Assembly (NCBI RefSeq): GCF_001484605.1
Contig: NZ_CP013747.1
Span: 3,038,001 to 3,102,000, forward strand
Length of the DNA stretch: 64,000 bases
Reading direction: 5' to 3'
DNA from: Pseudarthrobacter sulfonivorans
GTDB taxonomy: Bacteria > Actinomycetota > Actinomycetes > Actinomycetales > Micrococcaceae
Part shown: piece after piece, positions 44,548 through 53,547 of the stretch
Numbering within the stretch: position 1 is the stretch's first letter
Layout of the letters: every line of letters starts with the position of its first letter
Notes under the pieces: generated by a model
Told to the model about the DNA's origin: nothing
Database searches by the model: none
The model's input: the letters and a program-made list of their open reading frames with translations, nothing else
Made by a program: the position numbers and the translations under genes

Positions 44548-44735
44548 CCGCGAACGGCTCACCCGCCACCGGAGCGGCCCACCACAACGGATCCCTTTCC
44601 CCCGGAAAACTGGCCGACGCCGTCATCCTCTCCGGCAACCCTTACGACACCCCAAACCTCACAGATTTGAAAGTGGAGGCAACGGTCCTTGGCGGTGCCT
44701 TCACACATTCGGCCCTGGAAGGAATCCCAGCATGA
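44548..44735 (+). pseudogene. C-terminal remnant of a YtcJ-like amidohydrolase
   Basis: A frame ending at 44735 reads HHNGSLSPGKLADAVILSGN and then VEATVLGGAFTH, which is the final beta-domain of an amidohydrolase like the one at 31610-33355. Nothing of the metal-binding domain precedes it; the monooxygenase gene ends just upstream. It is therefore a fragment left by deletion or rearrangement. Confidence 0.7.
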
Positions 44736-44796
44736 ACACACCCCGACCACTCTGCCCCCGGCCACCGCTTCAGCCGGTACGACCCATGGAGAAAAC

Positions 44797-44997
44797 ATGA
44801 TCACCTACTACATCACCGCGGACGGGCCAGCCATCGGCGACATCGTCCAATTGGTTGGCGAAAACAGCGCCGACCGTGAAGGCAAAGTTGAGGACGTAAC
44901 GGTCGACAATGCGGTCCTCTGGATCGCGGCCACGGCCGACTTCCCACGGACGGCGTTCCTGCGCCAGGACGGCCGGAAAGTCTACACGAACAGGTAG
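44797..44997 (+). CDS. Small hypothetical protein, 66 aa
   Basis: I do not recognise this protein. It starts MITYYITADGPAIGDIVQLV and ends RKVYTNR, with mixed beta-strand-like character and no membrane segment. GGAGAAA lies close to the ATG. In-frame sequence continues upstream of the ATG (GTTHGEN), so a longer form cannot be excluded. The following 308 bases up to the ABC operon hold nothing I can identify beyond a probable leader. Confidence 0.5.
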   Translation: MITYYITADGPAIGDIVQLVGENSADREGKVEDVTVDNAVLWIAATADFPRTAFLRQDGRKVYTNR

Positions 44998-45305
44998 TTC
45001 CTCATACGCCAGCGGGCCGACAGGGCCTTGAGGACCGCTGCGTATGGGCCTGTCTGACCTGCCTCATGCGGGGGTGGCGTCTGATCACCACTATGCCGAC
45101 ATGGCACTGAGACAAGCCAATTCTGGTCTTGGACGGACTTGAACTGTTAGCCAGATCATAGTGAAACACCCAAACGGCAATCGGTCATCCAACCGTAGTA
45201 TCCAGCACCCGGGAACGTGCCACGCCTCCCGGCTGCGCCACCAGCATGTGGACCCGCAACGGTCGCATGACCCAACACCGCATTACATCCCAGGAAGGAC
45301 GACAT

Positions 45306-46250
45306 ATGACTGTCTCCACGAAATTCACGGCCCAGGCCCTGGCCGTTCTGGTGGCCAGCGCGCTGGCCCTGACGGCATGCACCAACGCCTCCAATACCGA
45401 TGCGAACTCCAAGCCCGCCAGTACCGGCTCCGCTGCCGCCACGTTTGATCCAGGCACCCTCAAGAAAGACGAAGAACTCGCAGCCCTGGTGCCGGCCGCC
45501 ATCAAGTCCAAGGGCACGTTGACGATCGGCATCACGCCGACGTACGCACCGGCCCAGTTCCTTAGCGGCCCCAACAACAACACTCCAGTGGGTTACGACA
45601 TCGACTTCGCCAAGGCCATCGGCACCACGCTCGGGCTGGAAATCGACCTTCGGCCTGCCGATTTCCCCAGCATCCTGCCCGCACTGGGCCCCAAGTACGA
45701 TCTGGGCATCGCATCGTTCACGATCACCCAGAAGCGCCTGCAGGCCGTCAACTTTGTCAGCTACTTCAGCGCCGGCACCACGTGGGCCGTCCAGAAGGGC
45801 AACCCGAAGAACTTCTCCCTCGAGGACATTTGCGGCAGGAGCGTCGGAGTCCAGACCGGTACCACGCAGGAAGAGCCGGATCTGAAGGAGCGCAACGAAA
45901 AGTGTCTTGCCGAGGGTAAGAAACCGATCGATGTCGTCTCGCTCAAGACACAGACCGACATCACCACCCGCCTGGTCAACGGCAGCATCGACGCCATGAG
46001 CGCCGACTCGCCCGTTATCGGTTATGCGGCCCAGCAGACGAACGGCGCCGTGGAGAAGATCGGTGACATGTACGGGGCAGCTCTTGCCGGCATCGGCATC
46101 GCAAAGGACGACAAAGCCCTCAGCGAGGTCATCCAGAAAGTCGTGACCAAGCTCATGGCCGACGGAACCTACACGAAGATCCTCGACAGCTGGACCGTAT
46201 CCGACGGTGCGATCGCCAAGTCCGAGGTTAACCCGTCGGTACCTTCATGA
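45306..46250 (+). CDS. ABC transporter substrate-binding lipoprotein (amino acid type)
   Basis: A 314-residue extracytoplasmic binding protein. The signal peptide ends in the lipobox LTAC (lipid-modified cysteine at 25). The domain is a bacterial SBP family 3 protein: LTIGITPTYAPAQFLSG, GYDIDFAKAIGTTLGLEIDL, SFTITQKRLQAVNFVSYFSAG. This family usually binds polar or basic amino acids or opines. AGGAAGGA precedes the ATG. Its stop overlaps the permease start. The whole three-gene operon lies in the repeat-flanked island, along with two amino acid oxidases. Confidence 0.88.
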   Translation: MTVSTKFTAQALAVLVASALALTACTNASNTDANSKPASTGSAAATFDPGTLKKDEELAALVPAAIKSKGTLTIGITPTYAPAQFLSGPNNNTPVGYDIDFAKAIGTTLGLEIDLRPADFPSILPALGPKYDLGIASFTITQKRLQAVNFVSYFSAGTTWAVQKGNPKNFSLEDICGRSVGVQTGTTQEEPDLKERNEKCLAEGKKPIDVVSLKTQTDITTRLVNGSIDAMSADSPVIGYAAQQTNGAVEKIGDMYGAALAGIGIAKDDKALSEVIQKVVTKLMADGTYTKILDSWTVSDGAIAKSEVNPSVPS

Positions 46251-47251
46251 GTAACACATCCTCCGGGGTTCTCGAGGCAGCAGAGGCTGCCGACGCTGGG
46301 AAAGGGGGCGCTCCGGAGCTGATCAAGGCGGTTCCGGTGCGCCACCCCGGCCGCTGGGTTGCTGCGGCGATGATCCTCCTGTTCGTAGCCCTGGGTATCC
46401 AGAGCGTGGCGACCAACCCGAATTTCCGGTGGGAAACCGTAGCTGCGTACATCCTCGATGTGAACGTCTTCAAGGGTGTGGGGTGGACTCTGCTGCTGAC
46501 CGTGATGGCCATGATCATCGCGATCGTACTGGCTGTCCTGTTATCGTTCATGCGCCAGTCGGATAACCCGGTCCTGGCCTGGTCGTCCTGGTTCTGGGTC
46601 TGGTTCTTCCGGGGCACCCCCGTGTATACACAGCTGATCTTTTGGGGCCTGATCACCGTGCTGTATCCGTCGATCTCCCTTGGAATACCGTTCGGCCCCG
46701 AACTATTGCACGTGGTCGTCTCCGACCCCACCAAAGGCTTCATCCCGGCAGTGATCGGCCTCGGGCTCAACGAGTCTGCCTACCTCGCCGAGATCTTCCG
46801 CGCAGGCCTGAAATCCGTGGACAAGGGCCAAACGGAGGCGGCCGAGGCCCTGGGCATGGCCCGCCGGAAGGTCATGTGGCGGATCATCCTGCCCCAGGCC
46901 ATGCGCGTAATCGTGCCCCCTACCGGGAACGAGACCATCAGCATGCTCAAGACCACCTCCCTGGTGTTGGCGGTGCCATTCACCCTCGACCTGACCTTTG
47001 TCACAAATGCCCTTGCCAACCGCACATACCAGCCGATCCCGCTGCTCATCGTTGCGGCGACGTGGTACCTGCTCGTCACAAGCATCCTCATGGTGGGCCA
47101 GCACTACATAGAGAAGTACTACGGCAAAGGCGTGGACAACATGGCCCCCGCCGCCGTCAACCCTGCAGCAGCCAAAGCCGCAGCAGCCACCACAACAGGA
47201 GCTGTCGCCGTCCAACCCATCGCCACAAGCACCGAGGAGGACCAAAAGTGA
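46247..47251 (+). CDS. ABC transporter permease (amino acid type)
   Basis: A 334-residue membrane protein of the HisMQ group, with about 45 N-terminal soluble residues and four to five helices. The EAA motif, contacting the ATPase, is [20 protein letters not shown] near residue 195, and [13 protein letters not shown] matches the HisM/HisQ signature. Only one permease gene is present, so it probably forms a homodimer. The C-terminus is Ala-rich. It is coupled by overlapping codons to both neighbours. Confidence 0.88.
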   Translation: MSNTSSGVLEAAEAADAGKGGAPELIKAVPVRHPGRWVAAAMILLFVALGIQSVATNPNFRWETVAAYILDVNVFKGVGWTLLLTVMAMIIAIVLAVLLSFMRQSDNPVLAWSSWFWVWFFRGTPVYTQLIFWGLITVLYPSISLGIPFGPELLHVVVSDPTKGFIPAVIGLGLNESAYLAEIFRAGLKSVDKGQTEAAEALGMARRKVMWRIILPQAMRVIVPPTGNETISMLKTTSLVLAVPFTLDLTFVTNALANRTYQPIPLLIVAATWYLLVTSILMVGQHYIEKYYGKGVDNMAPAAVNPAAAKAAAATTTGAVAVQPIATSTEEDQK

Positions 47252-48057
47252 GCGCACACGCCGCACCCGTGAAGGGGCACACCGTCCCCGCTTCCGACAA
47301 AGAGCTCGTCCGCATCGAAGGGGTGCACAAGTTCTACGGCAGCCACCACGTGTTGCGCGGGATCGACATGACGGTCAAACAGGGCGAGGTGGCGGTGCTG
47401 ATCGGGCCCTCCGGCTCCGGGAAATCGACGCTGCTGCGGTGCGTCAACCACCTGGAGTCAATCAGCGCCGGCCGGATCCGGGTGAACGACGAACTGATCG
47501 GTTACCGGGAGCGCGGCGGCAAGCTCCACGAGTTGCACGTCAAGGAGATCGCCCGGCAACGCCGCAACATCGGCATGGTGTTCCAGCGCTTCAACCTGTT
47601 CGGCCATAAGACCGCCCTTGAGAATGTCATGGAGGCACCGATCCAGGTCAAAGGCAAGGACAAGTCTTCGACCAAAAGGCGCGCGCTGGAGCTCCTGGAT
47701 CGGGTTGGTCTGTCGGAACGTGCCTATCACTACCCGGCACAACTCTCGGGCGGCCAGCAGCAGCGCGTCGCGATCGCCCGCGCCCTGGCCATGGACCCCG
47801 AGCTGATGCTCTTCGACGAACCCACTTCTGCGCTTGACCCGGAGCTTGTCGGCGACGTGCTCAATGTCATGAAGGACCTCGCAAGGTCCGGCATGACGAT
47901 GGTCGTCGTCACCCACGAAATCGGTTTCGCACGCGAAGTCGGCGACACGCTGACGTTCATGGACGGCGGTGTCGTCGTCGAGTCGGGCAACCCCCGTGAC
48001 GTCATTGCCAACCCGCAGCACCAGCGTACCCAGGGCTTCCTGAGTAAGGTCCTCTAG
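47248..48057 (+). CDS. ABC transporter ATP-binding protein (amino acid type)
   Basis: A 269-residue ATPase of the GlnQ/HisP group. It has Walker [14 protein letters not shown], a Q-loop [14 protein letters not shown], the signature [15 protein letters not shown], Walker [15 protein letters not shown] and the H-loop [14 protein letters not shown] start at 47248 overlaps the permease stop codon. The insert [13 protein letters not shown] between Walker A and the Q-loop is normal in this group. Confidence 0.92.
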   Translation: MSAHAAPVKGHTVPASDKELVRIEGVHKFYGSHHVLRGIDMTVKQGEVAVLIGPSGSGKSTLLRCVNHLESISAGRIRVNDELIGYRERGGKLHELHVKEIARQRRNIGMVFQRFNLFGHKTALENVMEAPIQVKGKDKSSTKRRALELLDRVGLSERAYHYPAQLSGGQQQRVAIARALAMDPELMLFDEPTSALDPELVGDVLNVMKDLARSGMTMVVVTHEIGFAREVGDTLTFMDGGVVVESGNPRDVIANPQHQRTQGFLSKVL

Positions 48058-48138
48058 GAAGCGCGTCCCCCCCAATCGGGGGTGCCCTGTCGGACAGTGT
48101 CAATCCGTAAGCCGGTAAGGCGCCCCGATCGGCCGCTT

Positions 48139-48178
48139 CGGCTGGTCCGGGCGGGCAGAGTCCCGCCTGGACCAGCCG
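48139..48178 (+). terminator. Hairpin after the ABC operon
   Basis: CGGCTGGTCC at 48139-48148 and its complement at 48169-48178 form a stem extended inward by a GGGCGGG/CCCGCC pairing. No T-run follows, so it may be a rho-dependent or mRNA-protecting structure. Confidence 0.45.
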
Positions 48179-48241
48179 ATGTGTTCCACCGTCAGGGCTC
48201 AGTCATTCAGGGCAGACTTCATGGAGGGATCTACAGTTCAA

Positions 48242-49168
48242 ATGACCCGTCAATCGAACATGAATCTTCGTCGGCTCCAGTACTTCCTTGCTGTTGTCGA
48301 CGCCAGGACGGTGACGGGGGCCGCGGAGAGCCTGCACATTGCCCAGCCGGCCTTGGGCCGGCAAATCAAGACGCTCGAACGTGAACTGCGACTGCGGCTC
48401 TTCGAGGCCCAGGGCAACCGGCTTGCACTGACCGCTGCCGGCCGCGCGCTCGTCCCCATGGCGCGCAGGCTCATGAGGGAAACCCACGGTTTTGAAGAAG
48501 CAGCAACCGCGTTGCGTACCGGATGTGTTCAGGAACTCGTCGCAGCGACAACGAGCGGCTCACTGCGGGTATTCCTGGCGCCCTTCATTGCGACAATGGG
48601 GCCGGATGATCCGAGAATCATTCCCCGTGAGGTCAACCACTTCGACATGACGGAATCGCTGCGCAATGGCTGCGACTTCGCAATCTCTCCGGCGTTACCG
48701 GATCCGGTGCTGCGGAATATACAGCTGGGGCGCGTGCCGGTCAGGGCTTACGTTTCGGCTGGCCACGAGTGGGCCCTCAACGGCGTCGCCGAGCTCCCCA
48801 TCTCCTCCTTTGCGGGCGTTACGGCTGTTCTTCCTTCACACCACAGCGCGAGCCGCCACATCATCGACGCGGCAGTCAGCCGGGCCGATATGGCTTTCCA
48901 AGGTGTTACAGAGTGCGACGATGGGCAGACGATCGTGGCGCTTGCGGCAGCCGGTCACGGGGTTGGTTTTTCCACAGAACGCCCGATGTATGGAGCCCAC
49001 GCGATCATTGTTCGCGAAGCGGGTGCATCCGACGGCAACAGCAACCCCCTGGCATTGCCGCTGCATTTGACATGCACGCCGGGCCACTTCGCTGAGGGCG
49101 TCATCGCGCAAATCGCCGATCGTATCCGGGACTTCCTCGCCTTGCAAGGCACGGTTATAGCAGCGTGA
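48242..49168 (+). CDS. LysR family transcriptional regulator
   Basis: A 308-residue LysR regulator. The N-terminal helix-turn-helix is RRLQYFLAVVDARTVTGAAE followed by LHIAQPALGRQIKTLERELR, and the effector domain is a Type 2 periplasmic-binding fold. GGAGGG lies about 12 bases before the ATG at 48242; an ATG at 48260 is also possible. It sits after the ABC operon and may control it, or the convergent RidA/oxidase pair. Confidence 0.85.
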   Translation: MTRQSNMNLRRLQYFLAVVDARTVTGAAESLHIAQPALGRQIKTLERELRLRLFEAQGNRLALTAAGRALVPMARRLMRETHGFEEAATALRTGCVQELVAATTSGSLRVFLAPFIATMGPDDPRIIPREVNHFDMTESLRNGCDFAISPALPDPVLRNIQLGRVPVRAYVSAGHEWALNGVAELPISSFAGVTAVLPSHHSASRHIIDAAVSRADMAFQGVTECDDGQTIVALAAAGHGVGFSTERPMYGAHAIIVREAGASDGNSNPLALPLHLTCTPGHFAEGVIAQIADRIRDFLALQGTVIAA

Positions 49169-49297
49169 GGATGGGCGCCCGGACTCAGAATGGCCCTCAA
49201 CCAAATTGTCCTAGACCCTTTCGAGTGGGCGGTCCCGGGCGGCTGGTCCCGATCGAAGGGCGCAGGGCTCCGGAAAATCATTGAGCCTTGCCTTGGG

Positions 49298-49606
49298 TTA
49301 GTTGGTTTGGGCCAGCACCTTAGTGAAGGACTGGCCGAGGATTCTCGCGCTGTCCCGCACCTCATCGACGGACGGGAGGCCGAAGCTCAGATGAAGCTCT
49401 GAACGACCAAGTCCGTTGCTGTGGAAGGCGGTACCGAGGACGTAGACGATGCAATGTTCGATGTCGTCCTGGAGCGGCTTGTCGGTCTCAAGCCTGGCCG
49501 GACCCTTATCCAACGGTAGATCCCGCCGGTGGGCTGGTTCCATGTTCTGGAAATTGGGGATCGTGTGAAGCGCTTTGACGTTCCCCTGTGGCGCGGACCA
49601 TCACCG
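49298..49606 (-). pseudogene. Aminotransferase remnant
   Basis: The minus frame reads GNVKALHTIPNFQN, then jumps to a C-terminal region with YVLGTAFHSNGLGRSELHLS and ends at 49298. These are the middle NPTG-region and the C-terminal arginine region of a class I/II aminotransferase, joined after loss of about 180 residues including the PLP lysine. A stop codon lies upstream at about 49590. It is a dead gene. The 250 bases to its right, before the oxidase gene, hold no recognised feature. Confidence 0.7.
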
Positions 49607-49860
49607 TCGACGCAACCTGGACGATTTCGGCCTCCTGGCCTGCGAAGACAGCCTAGCCACCAGCCGTAGGACTGACTGTGCCAACCTGATTGGAGCCCAA
49701 CCTGGCCCAGTACGGCTCGAACGGTACACGCCGACGGGTGTGCTGCGGGCCCGGAGCGGCGGCGAACACCCCGCCGCCGCGATCGATGCTCACATGTGCC
49801 ACGATCAACCTTCAGTGCTGCGTCAGAACGTTCGGCGCACCAAGGGGTCGAGTTGGCTCT

Positions 49861-50886
49861 CTACCGGCCTGCTTGGGCTCGGCCCGGGGGCGTGGCGGTG
49901 GGGGCGTGCAGAGTTTCCGCAGCGGTCGTGACCCTGTCGATCAATTCGAGCGTCGAGAAGGCGACACCCCAGGAGACTGTTACCCCGGATCCGCCATGGC
50001 CATAGCTGTGGATCACTGGTCGCCCGTGATCTTCCGTCAGTCCCAGGCGGACCGAGTCCCGCCCTGGTCGGAGTCCCACTCTGCTTCCGAGGAAGACCCC
50101 GCCGTCCAGCACCGGTTCCAGCGACCGCACAGTGGAAAGAATCCTGTGTTCCGTCGCCGCATCGGGTTCGAGGCTGTTCTCGCCGACCTGTGCGGTGCCG
50201 CCGCAGACGACTTCGTCTGATCGGGGAATGATGTAGGTGGGGCCCGCGGGGTTGGAGTCATCGATGATCCAACGAGTGGGGCGCGCATCGCCGATCCGGG
50301 CAACTTGGCCGCGCACCGGGTAGAGCCCGTCATCTGCATGCAGTCCGAGGCTGTTGAGCCCGGTAGCCAGCACAACCAGGTCGTTGGCAGGGATGTCGGC
50401 CAGTGTATGGACTGAGCGCCACTCCCAGCTCACACCTGCGTCTGTGCACTGCCGCTGGAGCCAAGGCAGGTAGCTGGACATGGTTGCAATGGGGACAGTG
50501 CAGACGATGCCCGATTCTGTGCCCCGTGGCAGTTCTTCCTCCCTGGCGGGACGATGGCCTCCGACTGAAGCCGGCCACTTGAGGGGTGTGGACCCTGCGC
50601 GTACGACGACAACCCCTTCCCGCATCTCCACACCGGATTCCGGTGAGCTGGCGGCGAGCCCGGCGAGTACTTTGAAGGTGACAGCACCCCAGGACCCCAC
50701 CAATGCTTCGGGTTCCGCGTGGTATGGCGCCCAGATGGCAGCGGCCACCGCAGACACGGTGTCTTCGGGACGATGCGCAGCCGTGACCGTAACGTCGTAG
50801 CCTGCGCGAGCCGCGACGAGGGCGGTAGTCAGGCCGATGACGCCGGCGCCGATAACTGCTACCTGAGGCCTATCGGAGGGGGTCAT
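49861..50886 (-). CDS. D-amino acid oxidase (DAO-type FAD oxidase)
   Basis: A 341-residue flavoprotein of the DAO family. It has the N-terminal FAD fold VAVIGAGVIGLTTALVAARA at about 9-28, the PVRGQVARI segment, and the C-terminal family signature HSYGHGGSGVTVSWGVA. The size and motif set fit bacterial D-amino acid oxidases such as that known from Arthrobacter protophormiae. It would oxidise D-amino acids through the imino acid, giving 2-oxo acid, ammonia and hydrogen peroxide. No signal peptide or peroxisome-type tail is present. The start overlaps the RidA stop codon. Confidence 0.85.
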   Translation of the reverse strand: MTPSDRPQVAVIGAGVIGLTTALVAARAGYDVTVTAAHRPEDTVSAVAAAIWAPYHAEPEALVGSWGAVTFKVLAGLAASSPESGVEMREGVVVVRAGSTPLKWPASVGGHRPAREEELPRGTESGIVCTVPIATMSSYLPWLQRQCTDAGVSWEWRSVHTLADIPANDLVVLATGLNSLGLHADDGLYPVRGQVARIGDARPTRWIIDDSNPAGPTYIIPRSDEVVCGGTAQVGENSLEPDAATEHRILSTVRSLEPVLDGGVFLGSRVGLRPGRDSVRLGLTEDHGRPVIHSYGHGGSGVTVSWGVAFSTLELIDRVTTAAETLHAPTATPPGRAQAGR

Positions 50887-51266
50887 GGGTTGCTCCGGAT
50901 AGCCGTTGCTTCGATTTCGAACCGGAAGGATCCAACGAGCCCGGCAATGATCGAGGTGCGGGCCGGTTTGGCGTCAGGGAACCACTTAATGTATTCGTCA
51001 TTGAATGCCGCAAGGTATGCGGTGTCAGTCAGGATGCAGAAAGTCCTCATGACGTCCGACAAGGTGCAATCGGCGGCCCGGAGCACTTCCTCGATGTTCC
51101 GCAAGGCCTGTCGGACTTCGTCGGTGAAGTTTTCAGGGACGTGCCCGGTGTCGGGATCGGCTCCCACTTGGCCTGATGTCAGCACCAGATCGCCGGCTGC
51201 GACTGCCTGGGATAGCCAGGGCAGGGCAGGGGCGTGGGGAGTGTGGACGGTAGAGGAACGGGGCAT
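50883..51266 (-). CDS. RidA family protein coupled to the D-amino acid oxidase
   Basis: A 127-residue RidA/YjgF protein with LPWLSQAVAAGDLVLTSGQV, the catalytic arginine region KPARTSIIAG and FEIEATAI at the end. The ATG at 51266 has AAGGG six bases upstream. The stop overlaps the oxidase start (ATGA). RidA proteins speed the hydrolysis of reactive imines, and D-amino acid oxidase makes imino acids, so this pairing has a direct chemical logic. Confidence 0.87.
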   Translation of the reverse strand: MPRSSTVHTPHAPALPWLSQAVAAGDLVLTSGQVGADPDTGHVPENFTDEVRQALRNIEEVLRAADCTLSDVMRTFCILTDTAYLAAFNDEYIKWFPDAKPARTSIIAGLVGSFRFEIEATAIRSNP

Positions 51267-51548
51267 GGACATCCCTTCATGCTTCTGGCAGTGCAAGGTG
51301 CAGCTGCGCGTTCTGGAAAAGTGAAATGCTGGCGGGCGCACGGCAGGTTTATGAAGTGATCCCGAGTGGGCAGACAGTAAACGAGACCACTCGGGGGCGA
51401 ACTCCTTGAACCAGACAGCGCCATGGGCAAGGGTTCCTTCGATGTGCGATGAAACTATTTCCACTGCACGCTCTCACCACTATCGTGTTCATCGGCTATG
51501 CGGTCAAAGACCAAATTGGGCTTGATTCCATGCTCTACAGGCATCGAA

Positions 51549-51697
51549 TCAGGAGCTGACCGGGATTGATCTCACTGTGCCCAACCAGGTCGCACGGCTC
51601 GTCGTGGCATGGGCATGACCCGCCGTCGCGGGCCCGAACGTTACTGACCACAAAAGAGGAGCGGACGACGACGGGAACCTCCCGCCGTCGTCCGCTT
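51549..51697. repeat. 149-bp direct repeat, right copy
   Basis: An orphan copy of the 3' end of the PucR gene (23 codons and stop), its spacer and REP-like terminator. It is identical to 39034-39182 except for one loop base. Sequence to the left (51267-51548) holds no recognised gene apart from the RidA promoter region; sequence to the right continues with the AlkD-like gene. Confidence 0.95.
51661..51695 (+). terminator. REP-like palindrome, copy D
   Basis: Arms GCGGACGACGACGGG and CCCGCCGTCGTCCGC with a five-base loop; here it is followed by TTCCGC and not a T-run, so it may have lost terminator function. It is part of the right direct repeat. Confidence 0.6.
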
Positions 51698-51751
51698 CCG
51701 CTCTGTCAGCCGTAGGCTGGAACCGACAAAAGGGTGACCGAAAGGGTGACA

Positions 51752-52435
51752 ATGTCGGAGACGATGACGGCCGGGCTGCTGGGCGAGGTGATGGCCGAGC
51801 TGGCCGTGCTTGAGGACCCCAAGATGCGCGAGGCGAACGAGAAGCGCGGCGACGACCACGGCGTGAACCTGTCCAAGCTGCGTGCGGTCGCGAAGCGGCT
51901 GAAGACGCAGCAGGAACTCGCGCGCGAGCTCTGGTCCACGAACGACACTCCGGCCAGGTTGGTGGCGCTGCTGATCTGCCGGCCAAAGGCCTTCGAACGC
52001 GACGAACTGGACACCATGCTCCGCGAGGCGCGCGCCCCCAAAGTGCACGACTGGCTCGTGAATTACGTCGTGAAGAAGAGCACGCACGCGGAGGACCTGC
52101 GCGTGGCCTGGATGGCTGACCCGGATCCGGTGGTCGCCAGCGCCGGTTGGGCCCTGACCAGCGAACGGGTGGCGAAAAAACCAGCAGGGCTCGACCTCCC
52201 CGGGCTGCTGGACACTATCGAGGCCGAGATGAAGGACGCCCCGGACCGGCTGCAGTGGGCGATGAACCACACGCTGGCCTTCATTGGCATCGAGCACGCC
52301 GAGCACCGGGCCCGGGCGCTCGATATCGGCGAACGGCTCGAGGTCCTCAAGGACTACCCGACGCCCCCGAACTGCACGTCGCCGTTCGCGCCGAGCTGGA
52401 TTAATGAGATGGTGAGCCGCCAGTCCAGGGCGTAG
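51752..52435 (+). CDS. DNA alkylation repair protein (AlkD-like)
   Basis: A 227-residue all-helical HEAT-like repeat protein of the AlkD/AlkC group, which removes N3- and N7-alkylated purines. It begins MSETMTAGLLGEVMAELAVL and contains GVNLSKLRAVAKRL and TQQELARELWSTN, matching the family's first repeats, with VHDWLVNYVVKKS and GWALTSERVAK later. AAAGGG lies upstream of the ATG at 51752; an in-frame GTG at 51734 would add six residues. A REP-like element follows it. Confidence 0.82.
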   Translation: MSETMTAGLLGEVMAELAVLEDPKMREANEKRGDDHGVNLSKLRAVAKRLKTQQELARELWSTNDTPARLVALLICRPKAFERDELDTMLREARAPKVHDWLVNYVVKKSTHAEDLRVAWMADPDPVVASAGWALTSERVAKKPAGLDLPGLLDTIEAEMKDAPDRLQWAMNHTLAFIGIEHAEHRARALDIGERLEVLKDYPTPPNCTSPFAPSWINEMVSRQSRA

Positions 52436-52459
52436 GGCTATTCGCCCGGGCACAAAACG

Positions 52460-52510
52460 GAAGCGGACGACGCCGGGAACCTCCCGCCGTCGTCCGCTTC
52501 AGTTTTTGGC
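52460..52510 (+). terminator. REP-like terminator, copy E
   Basis: A 19-bp stem with one mismatch (52460-52478 and 52482-52500) followed by AGTTTTTGG. It ends the AlkD-like gene and lies just before the 3' end of the convergent small gene. Confidence 0.7.
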
Positions 52511-52520
52511 CGTGAACCGA

Positions 52521-52718
52521 TCAGACGGTGGCGAGCTGGCGTTCCTGGCCACGGACGCTGACCGTGAAAGTGTTGGGGCCGCTGCACTGGACCGCAATGC
52601 GGCATTTGGTGGTGTTCGCCTTGACCGAGAGGTCATGCACAATGCTCTCCAGGGTGTGCTCAATCGCAGACCGGTCCCAGATTTTCAGCGTGATGGAGTC
52701 AGTGTTTTCAAACGTCAT
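52521..52718 (-). CDS. Small hypothetical protein, 65 aa
   Basis: I do not recognise this protein. It starts MTFENTDSITLKIWDRSAIE and ends VSVRGQERQLATV, with alternating hydrophobic residues suggesting a small beta/alpha fold. A GAAAG ribosome site lies upstream and third-position GC is moderate. It is convergent with the AlkD-like gene across the REP element. The region 52719-52903 has no other gene. Confidence 0.5.
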   Translation of the reverse strand: MTFENTDSITLKIWDRSAIEHTLESIVHDLSVKANTTKCRIAVQCSGPNTFTVSVRGQERQLATV

Positions 52719-52903
52719 TGTCAGTACTTTCGCTCATGCAGTTAACGGCTCCGCGTCGTCCTTGAGGGGGCCGCATCCTCGTCGGTGAGGATTGCTGATC
52801 TTGGTAGTGCGGGAACGGGGTCCCGATCTCATGGTTCATGCTTGCCGCCGGGATTTGCAACAGAAATGGCGAAAGTGTGAGCGATTACACGCTCGCGCCG
52901 GCT

Positions 52904-53479
52904 TTAGTTACTGACGGCGGCGTAAAGGTTCAGGGACGCCGAAAACACCAGCCACGACACGTTCGGCAGCATCAGCAGTCCGGCCGTTGGGCTGATGGGT
53001 CCAAAGCGCAGAACTGTCAGGGCCGCTGTGAGGAAGAGGGCGGCGAGGACGGCCAGGGCCAGCCAGAGCGCCGCGGTCCCCAGTATGGGATACAGCCCGA
53101 AGAACGTCATGGGCCAGAGCAGGTTCAAGGCCAGTTGGAGCCCATAGAGCCTGAGTGCGCGGCGGCGCGGGTGGCGCCTCTGCCGCCATACGAGCCAGGC
53201 CGCCACGGCCATGGCCGCGTACAGGACCAGCCAGACCGACGTGAACATCAGCCCGGGAGGCGTCCAGGGGGCTTTGTCCGCCAGGGCGTACCAGCCGCCG
53301 GCAGCCGTTCGGATCGGGAGGGACCCCACGAACGACACGGCCCAGGAAAGCGCGAGGAAGCCGACCAGGGCGGCAACCTGCCGCCGTCGGGACGGCCCGT
53401 CCGGGCGTGCCTCGGGGGCATCGGTGGGGATAGTGGCAGACACTGACCCACTGTGGACAATGGCGGGTACCCGCGTCAA
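52904..53479 (-). CDS. TspO/MBR family protein
   Basis: A 191-residue membrane protein with five helices, related to the tryptophan-rich sensory protein/peripheral benzodiazepine receptor. It has the WTPPGLMFTSVWLVLYAAMA segment (WxPP), LQLALNLLWPMTFFG and LMLPNVSWLVFSASLN, all family hallmarks. The first 30 or so residues are not conserved, so the start may lie further in, for example at a GTG at 53443. The role in tetrapyrrole or stress handling is known in other bacteria; nothing nearby points to a partner. Confidence 0.85.
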   Translation of the reverse strand: MTRVPAIVHSGSVSATIPTDAPEARPDGPSRRRQVAALVGFLALSWAVSFVGSLPIRTAAGGWYALADKAPWTPPGLMFTSVWLVLYAAMAVAAWLVWRQRRHPRRRALRLYGLQLALNLLWPMTFFGLYPILGTAALWLALAVLAALFLTAALTVLRFGPISPTAGLLMLPNVSWLVFSASLNLYAAVSN

Positions 53480-53501
53480 ACCGGGCGGCGGCGGAGACCT
53501 C

Positions 53502-53547
53502 TTGACACCCTTCGGCCCCGGGCGTATCGTACAACCAAATGGTTGTA
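53502..53547 (+). promoter_or_regulatory. Leaderless promoter and autoregulatory operator of the ArsR-type gene
   Basis: TTGACA at 53502-53507 and TATCGT at 53525-53530 are spaced by exactly 17 bases, putting the transcription start at about 53537, next to the ATG at 53539. The perfect 18-bp palindrome TACAACCAAATGGTTGTA at 53530-53547 covers both the start site and the start codon. There is no ribosome binding site, so the mRNA is probably leaderless, and repressor binding would block initiation. Confidence 0.65.

Noticed and set aside
49575..49931. Plus-strand open frame after the LysR gene
   Set aside because: No ribosome site, no motif, and it overlaps the aminotransferase remnant and the end of the D-amino acid oxidase gene.
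39183..51548. Integrase or transposase to explain the island
   Set aside because: Every sizeable frame between the repeats was accounted for by metabolic, transport or regulatory genes or remnants; no recombinase motif was found.
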